DNA of 64,000 bases. It comes from Coniferiporia sulphurascens (taxonomy: Eukaryota > Basidiomycota > Agaricomycetes > Hymenochaetales > Hymenochaetaceae). Position 1 is the first letter of the stretch. Each line of letters begins with the position of its first letter. Location: the NCBI GenBank assembly GCA_002794785.1, contig NBBA01000005.1, forward strand, positions 1 through 64,000, written 5' to 3'. Of the stretch, positions 9,101-20,552 are shown in pieces. The notes beneath the pieces are model-generated. The model was not told where the DNA came from and made no database searches. It saw only the letters and a list, made by a program, of their open reading frames with translations. The translations under genes and the position numbers were made by a program.

Positions 9101-12100
9101 CCTATCACAGTGGTGTGACGACCAGCAGTCTACAGGCCTGGACCTTGACTGATGGCCCTCTTGAACGTGAAAAATACACATAGATCTGGGGTACTTCCGT
9201 ACAAGGAAGCTTCTGTGAAAACAGGATGCCCGTCGCACTCTCAAGGGGCCTCACCCAACCAACCATGTATATGCTTTGTAAAACTCTTCATCATTGATGG
9301 GAGTGCCTAATGTCAACCGTGACTGACCTCAGGATAAATGCGTGGGGATATGAAGCAGAAAACGTATTACACGACTACCAAGGAAACATGCTTTCCCTCG
9401 TCGGATTTTCAGCGGCCTTATTATGATATCAGAGCCATGTTATCCTCGCTTTAAGGATACTTGCTGACTTAACGAAACAATAGATCTACTTACTTGAAGT
9501 ACCAGTGGGCTAACATGAGCGCAGTTTCGTTCTTTCCGGACGAAACCCGTACTATACGCCTCGAACTTGGGCATCGTGACGTTTGTGCACCTTGAATAAT
9601 ATTCGTCAGCACTAGTGATTAGAATAAAGTAAAACAGAAATATTCCCTTTTTGCCTGCCCTTTCAGTTCCTTTAAGCTTAGCGAAGAATAGATTGGCTTA
9701 CAGCCGTGTGTCTCTCAGTCGCACTGGCACCCAAGCGACTCGCGTATAAATCTAATATTAAGTAGCTTCTTCTTGAGATATAGTTATGATCCAAATCTCT
9801 TAGTACCCCTTGCTGCAGCCTTTGAAACTGTATCTAATAGTGAGCACCATATCCGACTGTCCAACCAGAAAGTCAAGTCGGCATAATTTATGACTTGCCG
9901 AGTGAGATGCCCACGCTTAAGTCAGTGATACTTCCTATAGAATGAAATTATCAACGCCGGTGATATGAAAATACACAATGAAGTTGTCGGAACGTTTAGA
10001 GTCCGCTGGTTCTCGAAGTTCATATGCGCACTCCTCGAAGCTCCTTCTGGGATAGTCGTGATGCACGCGCTTGGGCGTGTCTGCGGTGATATGATATCTA
10101 GCATAATACCGTACGTAAGAATGAATGGGTGCCAAGGGAACGACGTCCGAGTAACTCGGCATTTAATATATTCTGCCTCTAGTTCGTTCGGACGGCGTTT
10201 AAGCCTTGGCGTTAAAGAGCCTGACCGTATTCGCATGCCTGTCCGCGCGTGCATCTGTCACAAAGAGTCGAGGCGGTAATTGGTGGAGGTAATCGGTGAC
10301 TTGTCGATTGAACTCGTGTACAAATCAGCATTGAGCCGAGTTTTCTCATCAGAAAAAAATTGTTTCAGAAGTGTCACTGCCACAACAGACTAATACGACT
10401 TGCGCCCTCGGAGGTCGGAACTATGTCCTGTATATAGACATCAGTGCCGGAGGATCTTTTCAGAATTTTGTAGAGCCTCACCCACCTGTGATATCATGAT
10501 ATGCCTAACTGGCGATAAATAACCAAACCTCAAATAGAGTCGTCGAATAGACCGGATTTTGCTCCTTGAATCTGATCGCATACAGTGTCTCCCATGTGCA
10601 CAAGGTCGAGCACAAACTGGCGTTAACGCAATCGCATTACGCCTGTGCGAAGCACACTCATTACCACTGCAAATCATGAGCAAGGCGAACTGCTCAGGTC
10701 ATTGGAAATTGACGGGAAAATAGTAGTTTTTAGCTCTTGCGCTATAAACAATCCTAGCTCGTCGGGGAGAAGATGCGGCTCGAAGGCACGATGGAAGCAT
10801 ACTAGGACTTCGGACTAAGATTACGGTTTGTATAGATGGCTTATCGGGAACCGATCTCTTGTATTTTGTGCAAAGAGTATAGTGCCGCAATCAAGTTCGG
10901 AGTGTCAAGGACAAAAATACTTTGGATCGTGGAGGGGAAGGAACAAAGAGCGGAATCCTCCAGAAAGGGTATTGTCATTGAGCTTGGACTTCACAGCGCA
11001 ATCCTCTCGCCAATCCTCTCGCTATAAGTATGCCCGGTTGCACGTTTGAGTCGCTCCGAAAGCCATAAACGGCAGAAGAATGACGAGACAGTTCGAACAG
11101 CCTGTAAACTTAAACAGGTCGAGAGCCAGGAAGTTGGACTTCTCATGCACGTGGTGTTCGTGGTTTGGGAGGCTAAAGTAGACAATTTGGTACTTTTCAG
11201 ATGCATACAAATGACCAAGCCACAACAAACGTGTCAGAGGCCGAAATGGCTGGAGATAGACCAGAACGAGTACCCTCACGTACAAAGTCGTAGTGTTATC
11301 ACCCGAAAAGTCCGTGCTCGGGTTGACAAACCTCGCGACTAAGACGGCTCATGAGGTGATCACTGTAGCTTAAAACAGAAGCAGACCGCGGATTGTGCAG
11401 GTATGAGCTTACTTTGAGGCGAAACAGATGCCCGTATTTGGTAAACATGCGTACCCATCCATTTACATAAGACAACTTGGCCTCCGAAGGCTGAGGGGAA
11501 CTGGGCCGGAAAGGAAGGAGTCATTCGCTTTTGGAGGAAAATCAGAGCTGGGTCAGATGATCGCACTGCCGACCGGGGAATGTACAGATTGAACTTTCAG
11601 CTGCTCCTTGAGCAAAGGCTTTGCAGAAATGAGCACGGGCAGCGAGGGGTATCTTTGTATAAGCCGGATTATGTTGGCGGGAGCGCTCATCCGAGCGCCC
11701 ACCCGACGAAAGCTGAAGATGTGTAAGCAAACGATGATTGATGACTTACGTGTAATCCTTAGCCGGAAAGAAGACCGCTAAAATAAATTCATCAATATTC
11801 CCGCGGTTACTTTAAGGGGGATTACGTACGAGACTGAAGGTAACACAGCGATCGACAGGGTATCTTACGGTATACGAACCTTCGCTCACATTCGCAAAGC
11901 CATCATTGAGTAATTCGGGAATACAAGACTTCTGATTTTGAGAAGAGAAAGGCGGAGCTTGTTGGAGCTCGCAGTCGGACAGCATGACGGAAGTTGGGGG
12001 TAAAAGTCTGCAGATACAGGCGGTCAGAAAAGTCCTGGACTGGCGATTAAATCGATAATCAAGCCGAGGAGAAAGTAGACCATGGGAAGAGGAAGCGTGC

Positions 12101-13040
12101 AGACGTCGGCGGCAGGCAGCAACTCGTGTTGAAGGGCGTAAGCAAATGCAAAAATGGGAAAGCGCGTCCGCGCTCGGTACACAGATACATGTTTGATGGA
12201 CACGAGAACAGTCTTAGTCACGAAGGTAGGAACACAAACAATAAATCCGCACCGCCCATTGGGTGCTTGCCGACTAGACATGAGTCTCGAGGCTGAGGAC
12301 GCGGCGGGATACGGATGTTTGCAAATAGTGAATAGGCTTGGCCTGGGGGGGCTGTGCGTAGGACAGGGGCAAGGTGTCTGCGATGAGGGCGGAAAGGACG
12401 GCAGATAGCTTCAATAAGGCAAGCGTAATACAAATGAAAAAGGGGACGTTTTGATGGGAAGAGGGGTTAGCCGATCGCTGCGGTGATGGGAACGTGCCCA
12501 AACAACAACCGGGCAGTTTGTGCATGTACGGAGTTGGGCCGGAAAACGCCCTATGTATTGTCAAGTAATTCATACACAGGAGGGTCTGGACGGGGGAGTA
12601 GAAGAGGGAGAGGGGAGGAGGGAAGCACGCACAGCAGACCGGAGGAAAAAGCGAAAAGAAAAGCCACGAGGCGTATTACCGGAATGGGACTGAGATGATC
12701 GTGGGAATAAATATAAGGGACTGCAGGGTAAAAAGAAGAAAGACCCTCAGACCCTTCCGCGGTTCTGTCATTCTCGCCCCGTCCGTCCACCGCCTCTCCT
12801 ATTTACATTCGTGAGTGCATTTCCGCCGTCATTTCTTGCTCTTTTGTTCACCGCGCTCATCACACAGACGACAACGACGACCACGAAGGCGACGACGGGC
12901 ACTCCATCCCCGACGGCCCTCCAATCCCTTCCCTGTCTTCCGCACCGGTCCGACGTCTCCAACAACGCGTGTAGACACGTGCGTGCTCGCCGACGCACGA
13001 GACTCGCGACGAGCCCGATTGTAGATCGTTTTTTTCTACT
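6128..13040. other. Gene-poor stretch of about 6.9 kb
   Basis: Both strands contain only short overlapping reading frames without family signatures, splice-consistent extensions or transposon motifs that I can recognise. The right-most part (about 12500-13040) is the promoter and 5' leader of the zinc-finger gene. It includes an AT-rich TATA-like stretch (AATAAATATAAGG) near 12706-12718 and a CT-rich leader. Otherwise I see nothing supportable. Confidence 0.55.
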
Positions 13041-14418
13041 ATGCCCCGACAATCGTCGCAAAAGCCGCATCGTACGAACACGGGCCATCCGTACCCATCG
13101 TACCAAGGCCCGGGTGCTGCCGATCCGGGACTGACACCAGGAGCAAGCACTTCGTCAGCACTCACACATTCAAACATGGCTCCGCATATGCACCATCTTG
13201 CCCACCCCCAACCGCCTGCGTACGCCCAGAACGCGCATCAGCAACACCACCATCCCCAGCACCATCATCACCAGGGCTTGTCAATGCATAATGGGAACGC
13301 TAGCACAGGCTCGAGCCACCCGAGTCCCCTTACGAGCCCGGACGTCCCGACTCAGCCACTTTCCAGAGCGGACGGACCGAATGATATGCAGCAACACGAG
13401 CGGCAAGTTATACAGGGATCAAACGAGGGAAGGGAGGTTGCAATGAATGGGAAAGGAATGGACAGTGAACAAGCCGTGAACGGCTCAGTCGCAAGTGGTC
13501 ACGCAGCAGCACCCCTTCCGAGCCCCGCACCGTCGAAAAAAAAGCATATATGCGCGACTTGTGAACGCGCATTTACAACTTCTGGCCATCTCGCACGTCA
13601 TACACGCGTTCACACTGGCGAGCGAAATCATAAGTGTCCTTTTCCGGGATGCGAAACCCGGTGTTCGCGTCAGGATAACCTCCAACAACAGTGCGTATCG
13701 CCTTATGTGGCCCCGTGTTACCTATTGAATAATGCTTTTCTATCCTAGCTACCGTATACATCTTTCTCCCGGATCTCGACGTTCGAATTCGTCAGCAACA
13801 CGCGCAGCTATCCAACGTGCCATGTCCAACCCTGCTGGTCCGTCTGCCGCTGGGGGTGTGGGTGCCATGGCCCCTCCGCCTCCAAACGCACCTCCTCCAC
13901 TTGCCCATGCCAGTGCTCCGCCGGCTCTCTCTCAGGCACACACTCCATACCCTCCCAATCCTCATGCTCATCTAGTCGCCGGTCCGCCTCCGCCCCTCGT
14001 TCATGCTTCCCCTCCACAGCAGCAGTTGTATTCGGAGAGTCAGGCTCCGAGCCCGAAAACGGAGGCACGCTCACCAGCGTATGCACAGCCCCCGGCATCA
14101 GCGTACACCGTGAACTCCTATCCTCCTTCATCTGCGTCAACTAGCGCAAGCTCCAGTGCTAATGGTAACGGGACGCCGAACGCGAATGGAGTCGTCAACG
14201 GAAACGGAACAGCGAACAGTCAGCCACAAAGCCCTTCCGCACACAGCGCACCTCCGTCTGCTACCGCAAGTGCGAATGCGAGCCCTGTGATTGGTGGCCA
14301 TGCTTCAAACCAGGCTCCGAGTTCCTATCAGTCACCTTACTATGCTTCGCATTACCAGCCTCATCACTATCCTCCGCATGCATCACAACACTCGCCGCAT
14401 GCCCCTCAGCAGCGGCAG

Positions 14419-14450
<32 letters not shown>

Positions 14451-15387
14451 CGCTCCAACCTCGCAAGGGCCCACTGGAAGTGCTCCTGCCTACGCAAACG
14501 CCCCTCCTCCCCCTTCAAGTCAGTATGCGTCACCATTGTCCAGTACTGGATTTTATCAGCAGCATCACTATCCTCCTCAAGCATACGCGTCTCCCCATCC
14601 ACCCCCGCCTCATACATCCCATCCTCCTGTTTCGCAGACACATCCTCAACATCCCCAGCAGTATCAGCAGACGTTTCCGCATCCCGCACAGAAGCATCGT
14701 ATGAGCTCAAGTGTGTCACATCCATCAAGCGGAGCACCGAGCCCATCGGCTGCGCGTGTTGACCTCCCGGCGTCCAGTCCAATGGTAGGAAACAATGCCG
14801 TCTTGGGAGGGCCATCACATGCAACTACGAACGGGAATGGGGGCGGAGCGGTTTCATCATCAACGCATTTTCGACCGCAGAACCAAAACGGTGGTTATCA
14901 GCATTATTCCGCAGCCCCTCCGCCTGTCCCTTCCTCTTCTGGTTCAAACTCAATTGGGCTTCCGTCGTCAGCAGCTTCAAATGGGAATGGAGGCACCACG
15001 CACCCACACTATTCGTCGAACGGGTCATATTCACAGTACCAGTTACATTCTCCTCCTCCGTCCTCTCTTTCTGCTTCCGCTTCTGGCCATTCGACCTCTT
15101 CTCATACATCGCATAATTCGTATTCACAAACTGGGAGTGCAATTGCTCCGAGGCATTCTCCTCCGCCCGTCCTTGCGCCTATTCAGAAAAAAACGGCACT
15201 TCACATGTCACATCCTACATACAATGGGCACCCTAATGGCCATGCTAACCAGCACATGCATGTATCGCATCAACCTGCACATAATGTTCACGTGCATCAC
15301 GCTGGGCAGCATTCGGCACCGCACCCTCTTCACCACGGCAACGCTGGGAACACGTACGTACAGGCAGCGAAAGGATACTCTTCGTGA
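13041..15387 (+). CDS. Nrg1-type C2H2 zinc-finger transcription factor, glutamine/proline/histidine-rich
   Basis: Two exons, 13041-13690 and 13749-15387, join in frame across a GT-AG intron to give about 762 residues. Two C2H2 fingers lie at roughly residues 171-191 (CATCERAFTTSGHLARH) and 199-223 (CPFPGCETRCSRQDNLQQH). The intron falls inside the last histidine part of finger 2. Finger spacing and the TSGHLAR and SRQDN helices match the Nrg1/Nrg2 repressor group, which acts in glucose and stress-response repression in yeasts. The N-terminus is His-rich. The C-terminal 540 residues are low-complexity Pro/Ser/Gln/His with a poly-Q tract coded near 14406-14450, typical of a disordered effector region. 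The ATG at 13041 follows a long leader and is the first in frame. Nuclear location and DNA binding are inferred from the fingers; target genes are unknown. Confidence 0.88.
14406..14450 (+). repeat. CAG/CAA trinucleotide run (poly-Q)
   Basis: A mixed CAG/CAA array inside the zinc-finger gene codes for about a dozen glutamines interrupted by one arginine. The CAA interruptions should limit slippage. Confidence 0.9.
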
Positions 15388-16321
15388 CTGGCGCAAGGGA
15401 GAGACCCCAATGGGTTGTCCCGAAAGAGTTAATGGTTTCGAATACGTGAAGGTCTAGCGTCGTGGATGGCAGGGCGGACGGCGAAACTTACTATTGTCTA
15501 TTGTAATTGTGCTCAAACTCGGTGTGCTTTTATTTTTTATTACCTCATTCACTGCAATTTACCTGCACGACATGAACTGGCCTCCTCAATCAACACTTGC
15601 ATTGTAGTTTCCTCTATAGGGTGAAACTCCTTTCCGATATTTTTTCCACTTTTTTCCATGCGTTTCTTGGCCTAGCCATCTCTTTCCCTCGGTCTCGCCG
15701 TTGGTTCATTCTTCCCAGCACTTTGACTTTTCTTTCATTCCCTTCTCTACATACGACGACGATGGCTACGTGCTACTCACTGATTGTTCAGTCTGAATCA
15801 TTGTCTACCCATATTTCCTGTTTTCTTCTATGCTCACTATTTTTTTTATTCCTCCCGATTACTGATTCATGTGATGTCTACAAAATGTCGTGCTCGGCAC
15901 CCGTGTACTGTACATGCAACTACTTTAAGTTAAAAGGATGTCAAGATTGTTCTTTATTTAGTGCGTGAAGAAGAGGGGTGGCTATTCCAAGGATATTGCT
16001 GGCCTTCCAAGCAGTCCATAAGGCTGTACGGATGCACCGAGTTGGCTGCTGACCGACTTCCTTACTTCCAACATAATCACGAAGCGCGTCTAGAAGTATT
16101 GCCCGAGCTGACGTTATGCATTATTAAGCGTCTGCATGCCCAAAACGAGCCTGGTTAACACCGAGCGAAGACCCTTTATAAGCAAGCTGATTGGCGCAAT
16201 TCCGCTTAATAACAACTGAGGGCACATAAAATTGCGAGCCCCGCACGTCGTCTAGGCCGGGGTTGAAACGGCCATCTCCCCTGCTTCCCTGTGCGGCGTA
16301 TAGCCCTGAGCCCCCCCGACC
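15388..16321. other. 3' flank of zinc-finger gene and upstream region of DUF6534 gene
   Basis: Contains a pyrimidine-rich 3' untranslated-like stretch (about 15500-15960) and then intergenic sequence. No gene or RNA is recognised. Confidence 0.5.
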
Positions 16322-18201
16322 ATGGGCACATCAACAGCGACGGGATTACCTGCGCTGGATAATACGGTGCGTTGCCCAATGCCGGCGCTCCTTCCATATG
16401 CAACGTCAAAAACTGATCACAAACGTGATGTCCGTGATCGACTGTGGCGTTTCCGGAATTTAGATGGGTGCTCTTTATCTGGGTGTTGTGTACGATCATT
16501 TACAACCGTTTTTCTTATACCAAAATGATCTAACGACTGTCTTTTATATAACAGCTTCGCTATGGCGTACGTATCTGTCCGACAACGGCAATAGTATTTG
16601 GGACACACCAATAATGATCATTCCTCAGACTGTGGGGGGTTGGTAGCGTGCAGCTCTACTATTACCTTATTGTATGTAGCTTACTTTTCTTGCTATCATT
16701 TCCTGATACAAATGGATATATTTCTGGGATAGGGGTTCTCCAGCGATCCCCGGCGGGTAAAAGCCCACGTACGTTCCCGGTCGCGCTACTTGCAATGCTT
16801 CCCGCCCTGAGGCGTACTCGCGGACAGGTTCTCGCCGTCTGGACATTCGATACTGTACATCAGGGTCTCGTCACCCACGCTTGTTACATTTATCTGGTTA
16901 CGGAATATGGCAACCCGGCATATCTACTTGTCATCGTACCCACTCTCGAGGTAAATCGATTATGTTAAGAAGCTACGCAGATAGCTGACGCGTAACTCGC
17001 TTCGTCGAAGGTCATGGTACTTATGAGCGTAAGCTTTATAGCGGCTACCTTCAAGTTAACATACTGAACCTACCTGTCCCGTGAAGGCCATTGTCTGTCT
17101 ACTGGTCCAGTCGTTCCTTGTTCAGCGTATCTGGATATGTTCGTCGTGTCCCTACTTCGTTTTCATGCTCTGTAACTCATAGGTTTGCTGTAGTGAGCCA
17201 GAAGAATGCAATATTAACCGGCGTGTTGGCGTTGCTCGTGATTGTTGGGTTCATCACAACAGCAACTTACTTTGGCAAGGGGTACAGTCATTATCCTCAT
17301 CATTACATTCCGCTTTCTCAGATTACCCGCGCCTCACAGCGTACAGCTAACATCGTTTGTCGACGTGGTATCGATCGATTGGCTTTCAAAACTGACCAAC
17401 TCACTTGCTGCGGCTACCGACGCTATCATTGCGCTTGTGCTTATTTTCTTGCTACACCGTTCACGCACGGGCTTTCAAAAGTCCGAGTCTATGATTAACC
17501 GCCTCATCCTCTTCACTATCAACACGGGTCTACTTACGAGCCTCTGCGCGGTCCTGACCGTCGTCTTCGTGAGTTTCTCCAAAGTAAAATCAAAAAGTCG
17601 ATGATACTATATCAACTAGGTGACGGTTTATCCCAATAACTATGTATACATCACCGTCTACTTCTGTGTTAGCAGACGTACGCGCCTTCTCTCTAATCAT
17701 AAAGCACAGGCTAACCTCTTCTACATCCTAGTATACACAAATTGCCTCCTCGCGACGTGAGCAGGCTCTACTTCTCTTTCCTGTAGTATGCCGGCGCAGT
17801 CCTCTGACACCTCATTGCGCATCAGTTTGAATAGCCGAAAAAATGCGTATAGTAGTGACGCAGATCATTCCGAAGCCGCGGCATCCATCTCACTTAATGC
17901 GCACGTACGGACAGCAGACATCGCTTCCCGGGAGATGCCTAGGGTAAGTTATTCTTTCCCCGCGTTGCGTCTGTACACGTCTCAGTTTACGAAACGATTA
18001 GTTCGCCATCAAAGTCGACACTAATACATCATTCATGGATGATCAAGGATTTAAGGTATGAGAATTTTTCATTTTTCACCTGCTCGAAGGCGCTTCCTCG
18101 TCACTCATATAATGGTACAGTATCCGCCCCGGTCTGCAGCTGACAGCGACACTGATACATGCAAGCCCTACGACGGACAGATGACCACATCAGAGGTATA
18201 G
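16322..18201 (+). CDS. DUF6534-family multi-pass membrane protein
   Basis: Many small exons assemble into a protein of the basidiomycete-expanded DUF6534 family, whose function is unknown. Diagnostic pieces in order: PALDNT then MGALYLGVV at the start (16322-16366 joined to 16464-16487); WTFDTVHQGLVTHACYIYL (16830-16900); CLLVQSFLVQRIW (17095-17135); KLTNSLAAATDAIIALVLIF then HRSRTGF and MINRLILFTINTGLLTS (17390-17570); VTVYPNNYVYITVYF; LYTNCLLAT spliced across 17731-17760 to MPAQSSDTSLR; and a polar tail ending at the stop 18199-18201. About seven hydrophobic segments are expected. Several splice joins were checked in phase, notably the short exon that restores LYTNCLLAT. The N-terminal exon joins between 16488 and 16670 remain uncertain. 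Membrane location is inferred from hydrophobicity. Confidence 0.8.
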
Positions 18202-18500
18202 GCTGCTAGATGCTCTTTCGTGTTTTCCCAATCAAAATTTCTTTCGTCCGATATCAAAATGCCAATAGAACTCATCGCTGTTTATTGCTTTCGTTCCTGC
18301 ATCGCTTTCGTTCTTGTTATCGCGTAGGAACTCTCGTGTCACGACTTTTTTTAAATCTGTATAGTAGAATCACTCTCCCATGGTTAGCGATGTGTGTAAT
18401 CCCAGTCAAAGAAGATCAGATTCTGTTAAAGCTGGAATTTGTCCACGACAAAAAAGAGAACAAAAAGTGCAAAAAGGAGCGGAGGAATGGAGTTCATGTG

Positions 18501-18573
18501 GATTCAGTGGTCTAGCGGTTATGATATCTGTCTAACACACAGATGGTTCCAGGTTCGACCCCTGGCTGAATCA
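18501..18573 (+). tRNA. trnV-AAC: tRNA-Val (anticodon AAC), copy 1
   Basis: A 73-nt cloverleaf with acceptor stem GATTCAG/CTGAATC and discriminator A. The anticodon loop is CTAACAC, giving anticodon AAC. The T-loop region is GGTTCGACCCC. It has no intron and is followed directly by CTTTTT, a Pol III stop. It is identical to the copies at 31553 and 47665. Confidence 0.97.
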
Positions 18574-20552
18574 CTTTTTGCTTATACTGAAAATTTCACT
18601 TTCCCACGTGCTATATTCTTTCTTTACGCAACATAATCACGAAGGTGCCCGTGCTTCCTCTCTGTAAGATGGACAACAATCTGAGTAGGCATGACGGCTA
18701 AAAATGCAACAAAATACGTCGAGTGTTTGGGGTTAAGTTCTGAATAGTTAAACTCAGCCAGGTTCTACCGCGAGAAATCCATCTACCTAAACTCGATGAT
18801 TATTATCCATGCGAACTGAAAATTTCCATTAACATTAAGGTGGACCTTAGGGGTCCACCCCTACGCCGTATACGACCAGCACGAAAACATCTATTTGTGT
18901 CCTCATGTGACGATGTGTGACTCGGACAACTAAGACGAGCGAGAAATCGAAACGACATTTCGTTTCTACTTTGAATGTCTCTAGGACCTTAGCTGCAAAC
19001 GCACGGCAGCCGTGGGCTGCGCTGTTGTCAGCTCTCAGATACTCTCAAGGATAGTGGAAATCTCGTTTGGAGCTCATCACATGATGAAGGATGTACTAGT
19101 AATGACCCAGGTACTAGCGTCCGCGGACTAGTAGCCAGCCTAAAGCAACGATAGAAACGTCGCAGCTCAAGCTTCCTTCGACCACCGAGTCGATCGTTAC
19201 GAAATTGTGTCCGGTAAGCCTTGATGATGTCTTTCGTCATTATAAATATCCGGAGCGCGCAACTTAGGATGTAGCGTGTTGAGGTGTGTACAAACTGATA
19301 GTAAAAAGCTTTGACAACGTCCAATGTCACTTGAAACGACGGGAGATGGGAACGCTGTCGTTCTTTTCTTGTCTTAAGGTTTTTTATTTGACTATTTGCG
19401 ACGATCTGTCCACGCTCACCGCGATGGTATGGAGTTACTGCCTTCAGCACGCAGCTTAGCCAAAACCAATAGCTTGCGGCTCCTGGCTCTTTTTCGTCCA
19501 AGCGATAGCATCTACGGTGATCATGATCACCTGGCAGGCGGATAGCCGTATCTCACGACCATTCAACAACGATGTCCGCCATTCCCCTTACAAGCGATCT
19601 GATTACAAGGATTTCAATGGCGACTTGGCAATGTAAATCCGTGGCTTTGAAAACTTTATCTCGACAGATACCACAACCTGGGCATTTCCGTGCCTTTCTG
19701 TCACAGCTCAGTGATACAGTCCACGAGGCCAGGCATATCTATCTGTCGACTTTCTCTGGTAATATCTGATGAGCAAACACGGAGAATCCTTGACTCTTCC
19801 CATTCCACCCCAATGGCGATATGAATATTGTCGTTAATTTGGGCAATGCGCCGGATATTCCCGGCATTTCCAGCAACGCTCGGGTGCCTAACTACTGAGT
19901 ATCGCATGGTATGAGGTTGTACATCTTGATTTGATTTAACCAAGCCCTTGAAGAATGCAATTCCTGGACGCTCCGCCTCCCACAGAGCTTAGTCCGCTCT
20001 AATGCTTGGCTTCGTACTTTCATGCTGCAGCAAGACGTCCTCATACCTGCTTTTTTTCTTTCTAACATGTGTAGTTGGACTTAGGCGTTGTTCGTGTCTT
20101 TCGTTCTCTCAAGTTTTTCATTGTTGTCTATTAGTACACACAAGGGGGGCCTACACATGTAAGTTCAGTGAAACGGAGACGCACGTTCTTCATCTCATGT
20201 CGATGTATTTAAAAACATGCGCACATTTCGCCATCTGACATGCTGTGCCATCCCAGGTTTTCTCTCTGCCCTTTACGGTAACGAAAAGTGGATCAGTGCG
20301 GCCAACACTTGCTTTATTTCTGCTGCGCGTAGCGCGAATTTCGCCATTCCTCAGATAGCAGAAAATCTAGAGATCAAATACACGCCACCTTTGGCCGGTG
20401 GCAGGTCTTCTCTGTGCTCCGGTCTTTCTAGCATGCTCAGGCACTCTGATTCTCTCCATAAAACCAATTCCTCTGGACGAAGGGAGACGTCCCCTCCCTC
20501 GCCTTTCTTTCGTCCTCAGAACTAGAGGTTGACTGGCCAGGTTAAGACACCA
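18574..20552. other. Intergenic, 2 kb, no gene supported
   Basis: Holds a small perfect hairpin near 18840-18860 (GGTGGACC/GGTCCACC) and short unconvincing reading frames on both strands. The last few hundred bases are the promoter side of the potassium transporter. Confidence 0.5.

Noticed and set aside
12768..13177. Minus-strand frames opposite the start of the zinc-finger gene
   Set aside because: They are shadows of the GC-rich leader and first exon of the plus-strand gene.
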